DNA from: Actinomycetes bacterium
GTDB lineage: Bacteria; Actinomycetota; Actinomycetes; Actinomycetales; Cellulomonadaceae
Assembly (NCBI GenBank): GCA_023426865.1
Contig: JAEZBT010000225.1
Span: 1-7,557, forward strand
Length of the DNA: 7,557 nt
Direction: 5' to 3'
A model generated the notes under the pieces. That model was not told where the DNA came from, ran no database searches, and worked only from the letters and a program-made list of their open reading frames with translations. Shown in pieces: positions 1-6,813 of this stretch; within the stretch, counting starts at the first letter, position 1; each line of letters starts with the position of its first letter. The position numbers and the translations under genes were made by a program.

Positions 1-31
1 ACCCCGGGACGCGGGGGTTGCGTCCCGGGGT
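1..31 (-). terminator. Probable Rho-independent terminator of the xylanase gene
   Basis: A perfect 12-bp inverted repeat: the arm ACCCCGGGACGC (1-12) pairs with 20-31 around a 7-base loop. Read on the minus strand it begins 54 bases after the xylanase stop codon, where a terminator is expected. Whether a T-run follows cannot be seen because the window ends at base 1. It could also serve a convergent gene to the left. No gene is visible in bases 1-85. Confidence 0.65.
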
Positions 32-85
32 CGCGGCCGACGGCGCGTCAGGCGCTCCCAGCGGGCCTGGCGCTCGTCCCGGGCG

Positions 86-3000
86 TCAGCCCATGGCGCT
101 CCGGCGGAGGGGTCGCCGGGCCGCCACCAGTGCGGTGCCGAGGCCGGCGAGCAGGAGCGCGGTCAGGATGAAGCCGAGGACCTCGGACCCCGTCCGCGGG
201 AGCTGGCCACCCGTAGCAGCCGGGTCTGCGGCGAGCACGCGCAGCTGGGCACCCGCGAGCACGGACCCGTCGGACTCCACGTTCACCCAGTAGGCACCCG
301 CGGCGGTCCGCGCCGGGATGGTGACCGACAGGCGGGCCGTGCCTCCGGCGTCGACGACGGCCGTCCCGAGGAGGGTGTCGCCAGGCGCCTCGGCGAGCAC
401 GACGGCTGCCGCGTCCGGGCCCGTGCGGGACAGGTAGACCTCGACGGTCGCGCCGGGCTCGAACCCGTCCATCGTCACCGGGACGGTGGCGCCGGGCTTG
501 ACCTGGTCGAGGCCGAGGGTGACCTTCGGCCCGGTCACGCCAGCGGACACGAGCGTCGCGACGCCCCAGCGGCCCGTGCTCTGGTAGCCCAGCCCCGTCG
601 GGTCGGCCCAGTTCCGGATCGAGTTGCGCACGCCGTCCGTGGCGTCGTTCACCTGGACGTCGAGGCCGTGGAACGTGCCCGGGCCGCCGTAGTTGTCGAG
701 CAGGTTGATCGCGGCCTCGACGACGTAGCCGCCGTCGCGCGTCGCGACCTGGTACTCGACCTGTGCCTCCTGGAAGGCCTCGTCGCCGGTGCCGAACGAG
801 ATGTCGCCCTGGAAGTCGATCCGGATCTGGGTGTCGTCGTACCGGTAGGAGCCGTTCTTGTAGTTGCCCCGGTCGACGTAGATCTCGACCGAGTCCTGCT
901 CCCACGGGCTGGAGGCATCGGCGTTGAGCTGCGGGTCCGTGACGTCCGCGAGGACGTACAGGGTGGTGCCGTCGCCGCTCCACAGCGTCCGGAACTCGCC
1001 CGTCGCCGCACCGTCGGCCGAGCCGCTGACCTGCTTGTCGGTGCTGATGGCCTCCGCGAGCGACCAGACGTCGTCGACCGTGCCGTCGATCGTCGGCGCC
1101 GTCGGCGCCTCGGCCACGGCCGTGAACGACAGCGGCTCGACGAGCGTCAGCGTCCCGAGCGACCCGGGGGTGTTCCAGCCGGCGACCGTCTCCGTGCCGG
1201 CGTCGGCGACCCGGACGTCCAGGCCGACCGTGCCGCCCTGGGCGAACGTACCGGGGAGGTGGACGACGACGTCGTAGCCCCCACTCCGCTCCGCCACGGT
1301 GCCCTGGACGTCGCCCGAGCCGTCGCGGCCGAACGTCACGGTCGAGCCGCCGTACTCGAAGGCCACCTCGTCACCCGCGTCCACCGTGGCGTCGTCGACC
1401 GAGACGTACGCCGTCAGGTGGTCGGCGGCCCAGCGGAGCTGGAACTCGCCCAGGTGGCCGACGGGGTGCAGCGGGAGCGTGCGCCACTCGAGCGAGCCGG
1501 TGGCCCCGGCCCCCAGGGCGACGTCGCCCGCGAACACGGTGGCCGTCCGCACGATGGCGGGCAGGTCGCCGTCCATGATGCCGTGGTAGGCCGGCTTGGC
1601 CCGCAGCGAGCCGCTGAAGACCAGGGGCGCCTGCTCCGAGCGCCAGCTCCGGTTGTCCGTCAGACCCCAGATGGTGACCGAGAACAGGTCCCCGGCGTGC
1701 TGACGGAAGTACCGGAACGCGTCGCGGTAGTAGTAGCCCTGCTCGATCATCAGCGCCTCGGTGGGGCTGCCCCCGACCGTGACGTCGAGCTCGGTGACGG
1801 CCTGCACGAGCGGCAGGTCCGCGAACCGGTCCAGCGCGCCGTCCAGGTTCTCGACGGGCATCGACAGCGAGACGTGGAACTGGTGGCCCACGCCGTCGAT
1901 CGGCACGCCGCGGTCCAGCAGGCGGTTCACGAGGTCGTAGTACCGGTTCTGCTTGCCGGCCTGCTCGGTGTTGTAGTCGTTGATGAAGAGCGTCACCGGG
2001 TGGTCGACGCCGTCGGCCGCGTGCGCGCCGTTGAAAGCCTCGTCCGCCAGCTCGAAGGCGAGGTCGATGTAGTCCTCACCGAGGACCTGGTACCACCGGC
2101 TGTTCCGCATCCCGTTGGTGTCGGGGTTCGCCTGGTCGTCCACGGTCTCGTTGACGACGTCCCACGCGACGAGCGGGTTGGTGTCGGAGCCGAACGGCCC
2201 GTACCGGTCCGAGATCGCGTTCGCGACGTCGTCGATGTGCTCCGCCAGGCGGTTCGCGAGGAACTCCTGGTCCTCCGGGCTGCTCGTCAGCCACGCGCCC
2301 TCGTCGTCCTGGAAGAACCAGTCAGGAGTCTGCGAGTGCCACAGCAGCACGTGACCGTACACGCGCAGGTCGTTCTCCTGCGCGAAGTCCATCACCGTGA
2401 TGGCCTCCGGGTGCATCCGGAAGTTGCGGTCCTCGTCGTACCAGGCCTCGACCTTCATGTGGTTCTCGGCCGTGAGCTGGTTGAAGTGCCGCAGCGTGAG
2501 GTCGCCCGGGGAGCCGAGGGTCTCGCGCGAGTCGATCGCGACACCGACCGGGAACTGGCCGGTGAACTCCTCGTAGATGGACGCCAGGTCCTCGATCTCG
2601 GTGGCGTCGACGGACGCGACCGAGATGTCGTCGACCATGAACGACGTCGTGGTGCCGGGGTCGGTGCTGCTGACCCACGGGGTCTCGAAGTACAGCCGCG
2701 CCATCCCGTCGCCCGAGTACGTGTAGGACGTGCTCAGCTCGACCCACTCGCCGTCGGTCACGCCGGCCAGCGTCTGGAGGTTCTGGAACGCGCCGTCGCC
2801 GCTCTCGGCGACCTGCATGCTCAGGACGATGCTGTCCGTCGCCTCATCCGGGGCGAGCTTGACCCAGGCGTTGATGGTGTACTCCACACCCCGCTCCAGC
2901 AGGCCGGAGAAGTCGTAGAGGATGCCGTCGCCCTGGCCGCCCCGGTCGCTGACCAGCGCGGCGTAGTCGCCGCCGTGGGCGTCCGCGTCCGTCACGGCGA

Positions 3001-4825
3001 TGGTCGGGGTGCCCTGCGACTCCCGGGCCGTCCAGCCCTGGAGGGTGTTGTCCTCGAAGTCGAACTCCATGCGCAGACCCTCGGGGAGACCACCCTGCGG
3101 GAGGGTGAACGTGTAGCCGGCGGCGAGCTTCTCCGGGATGACGGTGGCTGCCGCGGCCACGGTGCCGCTGCGGTCGCCGCCGCCGACGTGCGACGTGATG
3201 ACGGCACCGCCGGTGATGGCGGTCCGCAGGTTCGTCGCCAGCGTGGTCTCGGAGAGGTCGTTGTCGTCCCAGTCCATGATCGCGTTGCCGAGGCCGAGCG
3301 GCTGCATGCCGAGCGCGGCCGCGACCTCGGCGACCCGGCCGTCACCCCAGGCGACGTTCGGGGCGCGGAAGTAGGGCACCGGGTAGCTCGGGTCCCCGAC
3401 GGCGGTACGGATCGCCGCGAGGTTGGCCTTGAGGTCGGCCTGGATGGCGTCGCGGGTCATGCCGTCCATCGACGACCAGCCGGTCGAGTGGGCGCAGAGG
3501 GTGTGGCCCTCGGCGACCATCCGCTGCACGAGCGGGGTGGTGGCCGGGGTGATCTGGCTGCCGATGAGGCAGAACGTCGCCGTGACGTCGTTGGCCGCGA
3601 GGACGTCCAGGATGTCGGCGGTCTCGGGGGCCTCGGGACCGTCGTCGAAGGTCAGCGCGGCGACCAGGCCGGAGCCGCGGGCCGCGGTGACCGGGGTGGT
3701 CGTGGGCGACACGGCGCCGCCCGGCACGAAGCCGTCGAGGTCGGGCTCCCAGTCGTCACCGGGGGGAGCCGCGGTGCCGATCGCGGTGATCTTCACGGAG
3801 TCGATCCAGAACGGGACGCCCACGCCGACGACCTCGACGTTGATGTACGCCGGCGGCGCGGAGGGGTCGACCGTGTAGGTGCCCGACAGGAACGTCCAAC
3901 CATCGGCCGTGACGGCGGACCTGCCGCCGACCCACGGGCTCTCGTTGGTGGGGTGCCCGGGAGCGCTCAGGCCCAGGTTGGCCTCGCTGGGCGCGGCTCC
4001 CGGGGCGAGCCGCACGTACGCCTCGACGGCGTACGAGGCGGGAACCGGGCTCGCGGGGACCGCGACCTGCGCCGCGTGCCAGCCCTGGTCGCCCCGCTCC
4101 GTGACGGCGAGCACCTGGGTGCCGTCGTGCGCGAGGCCGGGGTCGACGGCGATCGCCGCGACCGAGGCCGTGCCGCGGGGCCCCCATCCGCTCGCATCGT
4201 CCTCGAACGACGTGGTCAGGACGTCGCGCTCGCTAGCGGCACCGGTGATGACGACGTTGTCGAGCAAGAAGGACGGGTGGACGGTCGTCTCCCCGACCGT
4301 CTGGGCCTGGACGTCGACGTAGAGCGCCGCGGCCGTGCGCGCGTCCGTGAGCGTGTAGCTGCCCCCCACCTGCACCCAGTCGGTCTTCCCCACGGGCGCC
4401 TGGTAGTCGCCGACCAGCTTGTACTGGTCGGCGCCGTCCACGGCCGGGGTCTGCTCGACGGTGATGTGCATGCCGGTGGTCTCCGCTGGCGCCCCGGCAT
4501 CGAGCTTCACGCACGCGGAGATCGTGTATGTGCCGGGCTCGAGGCCTGCTCCGAGGAGGTCGAGCTTCACACCGTTCCAGCCGGCGGTGCGTCCGGTGAC
4601 GTGCAACGCCCGAGCGCCCTCCTGCGCGCCGGCGCCGACGACGGCGAGCGTCGCGGAGTTGGCGTAGAAGGGTGCTTCCGTCCCGTCCTCGAAGCCGTCC
4701 GAGAACCACACGACGTCCGCTGCCTCAGCGCTGGACAGGGGGGCCGCTCCCATGACGGGGGCCACGACGACCGCAAGAGCAAGCGCGCCTGCCCCGATAG
4801 TTTCGAGAATCCCAGGGCGTCTCAT
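86..4825 (-). CDS. Cell-wall-anchored multi-domain GH10 endo-1,4-beta-xylanase with CE4 deacetylase domain
   Basis: This 1579-residue secreted enzyme should cut the xylan backbone (GH10) and remove acetyl groups (CE4) while held on the cell wall. Order: signal peptide 1-35 (MRRPG start, hydrophobic core, AEA before the likely cut); CBM22-like (CBM_4_9) modules 38-197 and 202-350; linker; CE4/NodB domain about 385-575; third CBM22-like module 586-738; GH10 about 745-1085; degenerate CBM9-like 1092-1235; complete CBM9 about 1240-1428; beta-sandwich about 1430-1535; LPRTG 1542-1546, a hydrophobic helix and an Arg-rich tail. GH10 residues: acid/base Glu893 in WDVVNET, nucleophile Glu1012 in TELDV, plus HVLLWHSQTPDW and HQFHV. 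CE4 motifs: TFDDGP (Asp394, Asp395), His446, RAPN (487-490), MDWDD (517-521), SHVGG (His546). The usual second metal-binding His is Trp450. I chose the ATG at 4825 over one 18 codons upstream because AAAGGAG sits 5 bases before it and a signal peptide follows directly. The 18 extra residues (GDLVCGPPPG and so on) look like translated leader. The gene is monocistronic between the tRNA and a terminator. The xylanase assignment is secure. Deacetylase substrate (acetyl-xylan or other) is inferred from context. Confidence 0.96.
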   Translation of the reverse strand: MRRPGILETIGAGALALAVVVAPVMGAAPLSSAEAADVVWFSDGFEDGTEAPFYANSATLAVVGAGAQEGARALHVTGRTAGWNGVKLDLLGAGLEPGTYTISACVKLDAGAPAETTGMHITVEQTPAVDGADQYKLVGDYQAPVGKTDWVQVGGSYTLTDARTAAALYVDVQAQTVGETTVHPSFLLDNVVITGAASERDVLTTSFEDDASGWGPRGTASVAAIAVDPGLAHDGTQVLAVTERGDQGWHAAQVAVPASPVPASYAVEAYVRLAPGAAPSEANLGLSAPGHPTNESPWVGGRSAVTADGWTFLSGTYTVDPSAPPAYINVEVVGVGVPFWIDSVKITAIGTAAPPGDDWEPDLDGFVPGGAVSPTTTPVTAARGSGLVAALTFDDGPEAPETADILDVLAANDVTATFCLIGSQITPATTPLVQRMVAEGHTLCAHSTGWSSMDGMTRDAIQADLKANLAAIRTAVGDPSYPVPYFRAPNVAWGDGRVAEVAAALGMQPLGLGNAIMDWDDNDLSETTLATNLRTAITGGAVITSHVGGGDRSGTVAAAATVIPEKLAAGYTFTLPQGGLPEGLRMEFDFEDNTLQGWTARESQGTPTIAVTDADAHGGDYAALVSDRGGQGDGILYDFSGLLERGVEYTINAWVKLAPDEATDSIVLSMQVAESGDGAFQNLQTLAGVTDGEWVELSTSYTYSGDGMARLYFETPWVSSTDPGTTTSFMVDDISVASVDATEIEDLASIYEEFTGQFPVGVAIDSRETLGSPGDLTLRHFNQLTAENHMKVEAWYDEDRNFRMHPEAITVMDFAQENDLRVYGHVLLWHSQTPDWFFQDDEGAWLTSSPEDQEFLANRLAEHIDDVANAISDRYGPFGSDTNPLVAWDVVNETVDDQANPDTNGMRNSRWYQVLGEDYIDLAFELADEAFNGAHAADGVDHPVTLFINDYNTEQAGKQNRYYDLVNRLLDRGVPIDGVGHQFHVSLSMPVENLDGALDRFADLPLVQAVTELDVTVGGSPTEALMIEQGYYYRDAFRYFRQHAGDLFSVTIWGLTDNRSWRSEQAPLVFSGSLRAKPAYHGIMDGDLPAIVRTATVFAGDVALGAGATGSLEWRTLPLHPVGHLGEFQLRWAADHLTAYVSVDDATVDAGDEVAFEYGGSTVTFGRDGSGDVQGTVAERSGGYDVVVHLPGTFAQGGTVGLDVRVADAGTETVAGWNTPGSLGTLTLVEPLSFTAVAEAPTAPTIDGTVDDVWSLAEAISTDKQVSGSADGAATGEFRTLWSGDGTTLYVLADVTDPQLNADASSPWEQDSVEIYVDRGNYKNGSYRYDDTQIRIDFQGDISFGTGDEAFQEAQVEYQVATRDGGYVVEAAINLLDNYGGPGTFHGLDVQVNDATDGVRNSIRNWADPTGLGYQSTGRWGVATLVSAGVTGPKVTLGLDQVKPGATVPVTMDGFEPGATVEVYLSRTGPDAAAVVLAEAPGDTLLGTAVVDAGGTARLSVTIPARTAAGAYWVNVESDGSVLAGAQLRVLAADPAATGGQLPRTGSEVLGFILTALLLAGLGTALVAARRPLRRSAMG

Positions 4826-4830
4826 CACCG

Positions 4831-4837
4831 CTCCTTT
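4831..4837 (-). promoter_or_regulatory. Ribosome binding site of the xylanase gene
   Basis: AAAGGAG on the minus strand, 5 bases before the ATG at 4825. It decides the start in favour of this ATG over the in-frame ATG at 4879, which has no comparable purine stretch at the right distance. An 8-bp palindrome, TTGCGCAA (4836-4843), overlaps its upstream edge. Confidence 0.85.
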
Positions 4838-4863
4838 GCGCAAGGTGCCCGGGGGTGGGCCGC

Positions 4864-4893
4864 ACACTAGGTCCCCCACAACCTCGTGAGCAA
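4864..4893 (-). promoter_or_regulatory. Candidate promoter of the xylanase gene
   Basis: On the minus strand TTGCTC (4893-4888) is followed after 18 bases by TAGTGT (4869-4864). These resemble vegetative -35 and -10 boxes. Transcription would begin near 4857, giving a leader of about 30 bases that contains the ribosome binding site. The match is moderate and other starts in this gap are possible. Confidence 0.3.
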
Positions 4894-4938
4894 TGCCCCG
4901 ATCTGATGAAACCCCCAGGTCAGAGCACCCTTTGCCGA

Positions 4939-4949
4939 ATCGTTACGAT
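4939..4949. promoter_or_regulatory. Possible operator: ATCGT-T-ACGAT inverted repeat
   Basis: A perfect 5-bp inverted repeat with a single central base, lying 46 bases upstream of the candidate -35 box and about 115 bases before the xylanase start. Its size and placement suit a sugar-responsive regulator, but I cannot name the protein. Short palindromes arise by chance, so this is a candidate only. Confidence 0.25.
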
Positions 4950-4960
4950 CGCAGAAGCCG

Positions 4961-4974
4961 CGGGAGCGCGACCA
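4961..4974. promoter_or_regulatory. Possible degenerate CebR-type operator
   Basis: CGGGAGCGCGACCA matches 11 of 14 positions of the CebR operator TGGGAGCGCTCCCA, the site of a LacI-family cellobiose-responsive repressor of actinomycetes. The left half is nearly intact and the right half is eroded. It lies about 135 bases before the xylanase start, upstream of the candidate promoter. GC-rich DNA makes chance matches likely. Confidence 0.2.
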
Positions 4975-5078
4975 TCTGGGACTTTCGTCCTACTCGTCGT
5001 CTGGCACGTGTCACTCGACCGCAACAGTTGATCTTGGCGTCCGAGAGTTTCGCCATTGGCGCGAAAGCCTGGCGGCCC

Positions 5079-5101
5079 GCCTTCGGAACGCAGGCGAAGG
5101 C
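5079..5101. repeat. 7-bp inverted repeat hairpin in the gap
   Basis: GCCTTCG (5079-5085) pairs perfectly with CGAAGGC (5095-5101) around a 9-base loop. On the minus strand it lies about 130 bases past the tRNA 3' end, with only a short CTTTC nearby and no real T-run. It could be a weak terminator for tRNA readthrough or an accident of composition. Confidence 0.3.
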
Positions 5102-5103
5102 CC

Positions 5104-5123
5104 GACGCAGAGGGACGCAGAGG
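5104..5123. repeat. 10-bp tandem duplication
   Basis: GACGCAGAGG occurs twice head to tail (5104-5113 and 5114-5123), followed by GCAGGGACGC, which echoes part of the unit. It looks like a slippage duplication in non-coding DNA; no function is visible. Confidence 0.7.
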
Positions 5124-5189
5124 GCAGGGACGCCGCGCACTGGCGCCACGGGAGCGGCGAGGGGCGCGGGCACGCCAAGCCCGTGCGTT

Positions 5190-5203
5190 GTCCCCGCAGG
5201 GAC
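5190..5203 (-). terminator. Weak candidate terminator after the tRNA
   Basis: GTCCC and GGGAC form a 5-bp stem with a 4-base loop, starting 28 bases past the 3' end of the tRNA on the minus strand. It is the nearest simple hairpin in the right place, but the stem is short and no T-run follows, so it may not act as a terminator. Confidence 0.25.
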
Positions 5204-5231
5204 TCCGAGATGCCCCGACGGGCCCGTGAGG

Positions 5232-5305
5232 TGCCCCCGGCAGGGATCGAACCTGCACTGGACCGGGTTTAAGCCGGCTGCCTCTGCCGATTGGGCTACG
5301 GGGGC
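5232..5305 (-). tRNA. tRNA with anticodon UAA (reads Leu codon UUA), short variable loop
   Basis: The minus strand folds into a full cloverleaf of 74 nt. The acceptor GCCCCCG/CGGGGGC has 7 perfect pairs. The D-arm has a 3-bp stem GCC/GGC around CAATCGGCAGA. The anticodon stem is GCCGG/CCGGT with loop CUUAAAC and anticodon UAA. The variable loop is CCAGU, the T-stem GCAGG/CCTGC is perfect with loop TTCGATC, and the discriminator is A73. CCA is not encoded (ACCT follows). Bacterial leucine tRNAs normally carry a long variable arm. This one has a 5-base loop, yet its 3-bp D-stem and D-loop have the leucine layout. UUA codons are absent from the three protein genes here, so demand for this tRNA should be low. 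That it is a tRNA gene is nearly certain. Charging with leucine is inferred from the anticodon, A73 and the D-arm. Confidence 0.9.
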
Positions 5306-5341
5306 GGCACCGCCCGACACGCGGGCCGGCCGGTGCCGCCC
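5302..5341 (-). terminator. 11-bp hairpin after ndh, overlapping the tRNA 5' end
   Basis: The arms 5302-5312 and 5331-5341 are perfectly complementary (core GGCGGCACCG/CGGTGCCGCC) with an 18-base GC-rich loop. On the minus strand the stem starts 29 bases after the NADH dehydrogenase stop, as expected of a terminator, but no T-run follows. Its distal arm includes the first four bases of the mature tRNA, so it may instead, or also, act as a leader fold on the tRNA precursor that competes with the acceptor stem. Confidence 0.5.
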
Positions 5342-5370
5342 ATCGTGCCAGGGCGCGCGGCCCGCCGGGC

Positions 5371-6813
5371 TCAGGCGGCGTCGCGCACGACGCGCGGCCC
5401 GGTCGCAGCCTCGACGAAGGTCGCCCGCGGGTCGTGCAGGCTGCCCAGCGCCACGAGCTCGCGCCGGAAGAAGAGCGACAGGGTCCAGTCGAGGACGATC
5501 CGCACCTTGCGGTTGAGCGTGGGCATCTGGGCGACGTGGTAGCTGCGGTGCATGAACCATGCCAGGCGGCCGCGGACCTTCACCCCGTAGACCTGGGCGA
5601 CCCCCTTGCCGAGCCCCAGCGACGCGACGGTTCCCACGTGCTTGTGCTTGTACGGCGTCACCTCGGCACCGCGCAGGTGCCGGGCGAGGTTGTCGCCGAG
5701 GTGGCGTGCCTGACGCACCGCGTGCTGGGCGCTGGGAGAGCACAGCGTGCCGGGGTGCGTGAGGTCCGGCACGGCCGCGCAGTCACCCGCGGTCCAGGCG
5801 CCGTCGACGACCTCGCCGTCGGCGGTCACCACCTGCAGCGTCGGCAGGGCGCGCACGCGCCCGGCGTCGTCCAGCGGGAGGTCCGTCGCCGAGAGCACGG
5901 GGTTCGCCTTCACCCCGGCGGTCCACACGATCGTCGCCGAGTCGAACTCGAGACCAGTGGATGTCACCACGTGTCCACCCGTGCAGGAGCTCAGGAACGT
6001 CGCCAGGTGCACCTCGATCCCGCGGGCCCGCAGCTGCTCGAGGGCGTAGCCACCCATCTCGTCCCCCAGCTCGGGCAGGATCCGCGTGGAGCCCTCGATC
6101 ATGACGAATCGCAGGTCCTCGGCCGTGATGCCCTCGTACCGTCCGCCGGCGACGGCGGCCCGCACCATGTCCTCGACCTCCGCGAGCGCCTCGACGCCCG
6201 CGAAGCCGGCGCCCACGAACGTGAAGGTGAGCAGGCGCCGTCGGGCGGCCGGGTCCCACGTCGAGGCCGCGGCGTCGAGCCGGGCGAGCGCGTGGTTGCG
6301 CAGCGCGATGGCCTCCTCGACGGTCTTGAACCCGATGCCCTGCTCGGCCAGGCCCGGGATCGGCAGCGTGCGGGCGACCGAGCCGAGCGCCACCACGAGG
6401 TGGTCGTAGGTGATCTCGTACTCGTCGCCGACCTCCGGCGCGATGCGCACGGTGCGCTCGGCGTGCCGCACCTGCGTCACGCGCCCGTTGAGCACGTCCA
6501 CCCCGTCGAGGGCCTGGCGGTGCGAGACGACGACGTGCCGCGGCTCGAGCGACCCCGCGGCCGCCTCCGGCAGGAAGGGCTGGTAGGTCATGTAGGACCG
6601 CGGGTCGACGACGACGATCGCCACCTCGCGCCGCCCGAGCCGCTTGCGCAGGCGCAGGGCCGTGTAGAAGCCGACGTACCCGCCACCGAGGACGACGATG
6701 CGCGGCACGGTGCGCGGCCGCGCAGGACGCGCGGGGGCGCTCTCCGCAGAGGTGGTGTCCGCGGGGACGAGGGCGGGGGCGGAAACTCGGTCGTGGGTCG
6801 TCACGATTGACAC
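5371..6813 (-). CDS. ndh: Type II NADH:quinone oxidoreductase (NDH-2)
   Basis: A single-subunit flavoenzyme on the inner face of the membrane that passes electrons from NADH to menaquinone without pumping protons. It has 480 residues from the GTG at 6813. The FAD Rossmann motif GGGYVG is at 43-48 and the second dinucleotide motif VGAGFAGVE, which binds NADH, is at 200-208. WTAGDCAAVPD (340-350) closes the FAD site. AQHAVRQ (362-368) matches the AQxxxQ quinone-site signature of NDH-2. A basic and hydrophobic C-terminal stretch, about 435-455 (RKVRIVLDWTLSLFF), suits the amphipathic membrane anchor. Length is close to other actinobacterial NDH-2 proteins. The first 37 residues are Ala/Pro-rich and not part of the fold. 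No Shine-Dalgarno precedes the GTG at 6813, and the candidate -10 box (6817-6812) overlaps that codon. An in-frame GTG three codons later (6804) lies where transcription should begin, so a leaderless start there (477 residues) is quite possible. The gene has its own promoter and a CRP-type site, and is separated from the upstream glycosylase gene by hairpins. Confidence 0.94.
   Translation of the reverse strand: MSIVTTHDRVSAPALVPADTTSAESAPARPARPRTVPRIVVLGGGYVGFYTALRLRKRLGRREVAIVVVDPRSYMTYQPFLPEAAAGSLEPRHVVVSHRQALDGVDVLNGRVTQVRHAERTVRIAPEVGDEYEITYDHLVVALGSVARTLPIPGLAEQGIGFKTVEEAIALRNHALARLDAAASTWDPAARRRLLTFTFVGAGFAGVEALAEVEDMVRAAVAGGRYEGITAEDLRFVMIEGSTRILPELGDEMGGYALEQLRARGIEVHLATFLSSCTGGHVVTSTGLEFDSATIVWTAGVKANPVLSATDLPLDDAGRVRALPTLQVVTADGEVVDGAWTAGDCAAVPDLTHPGTLCSPSAQHAVRQARHLGDNLARHLRGAEVTPYKHKHVGTVASLGLGKGVAQVYGVKVRGRLAWFMHRSYHVAQMPTLNRKVRIVLDWTLSLFFRRELVALGSLHDPRATFVEAATGPRVVRDAA

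Larger units (their letters stand above)
4826..5231. other. Gene-free gap between the tRNA and the xylanase gene
   Basis: About 400 bases with no credible gene. Reading frames across it are Arg-, Gly- and Pro-rich and run through the tRNA or antisense to neighbours. The 4826-5060 half, next to the xylanase, is visibly less GC-rich than the rest and holds the promoter and possible operators. The 5070-5231 half, next to the tRNA, holds short hairpins and a tandem duplication. Short inverted repeats not listed separately are TTTCGC/GCGAAA (5048-5053 with 5061-5066), GGAC/GTCC (4979-4990) and the palindrome ACGGGCCCGT (5218-5227), just past the tRNA 3' end. Confidence 0.7.

Noticed and set aside
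668..4870. A 1400-codon open frame on the plus strand, antisense to the xylanase gene
   Set aside because: It is the product of codon bias in GC-rich DNA: the translation is dominated by Arg, Val, Asp and Gly with no recognisable domain, while the opposite strand encodes a complete, motif-rich enzyme.
4826..4879. An 18-codon N-terminal extension of the xylanase from the ATG at 4879
   Set aside because: The extension would translate the ribosome binding site and block a clean signal peptide; the candidate -10 box also lies inside it.
5003..5012. CACGTG-containing near-palindrome (GGCACGTGTC)
   Set aside because: The flanks are not fully symmetrical and a 6-bp palindrome is expected by chance; no regulator can be argued for.
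4920..5258. A 112-codon minus-strand frame starting inside the tRNA
   Set aside because: Its first codons are tRNA sequence, it has no ribosome binding site, and the product resembles no protein family I know.
5232..5260. tRNA 3' end as an attachment site of an integrated element
   Set aside because: I found no second copy of the tRNA 3' segment in the window and no integrase, phage or plasmid gene nearby.
4893..5516. A 207-codon plus-strand frame crossing the gap
   Set aside because: It runs antisense through the tRNA and into the ndh 3' end, and its translation is Arg/Pro/Ala-rich with no domain or ribosome binding site.
5434..6810. A 458-codon plus-strand frame antisense to ndh
   Set aside because: Same composition artefact; low-complexity Arg/His/Val/Asp translation, and the minus-strand frame has all NDH-2 motifs.
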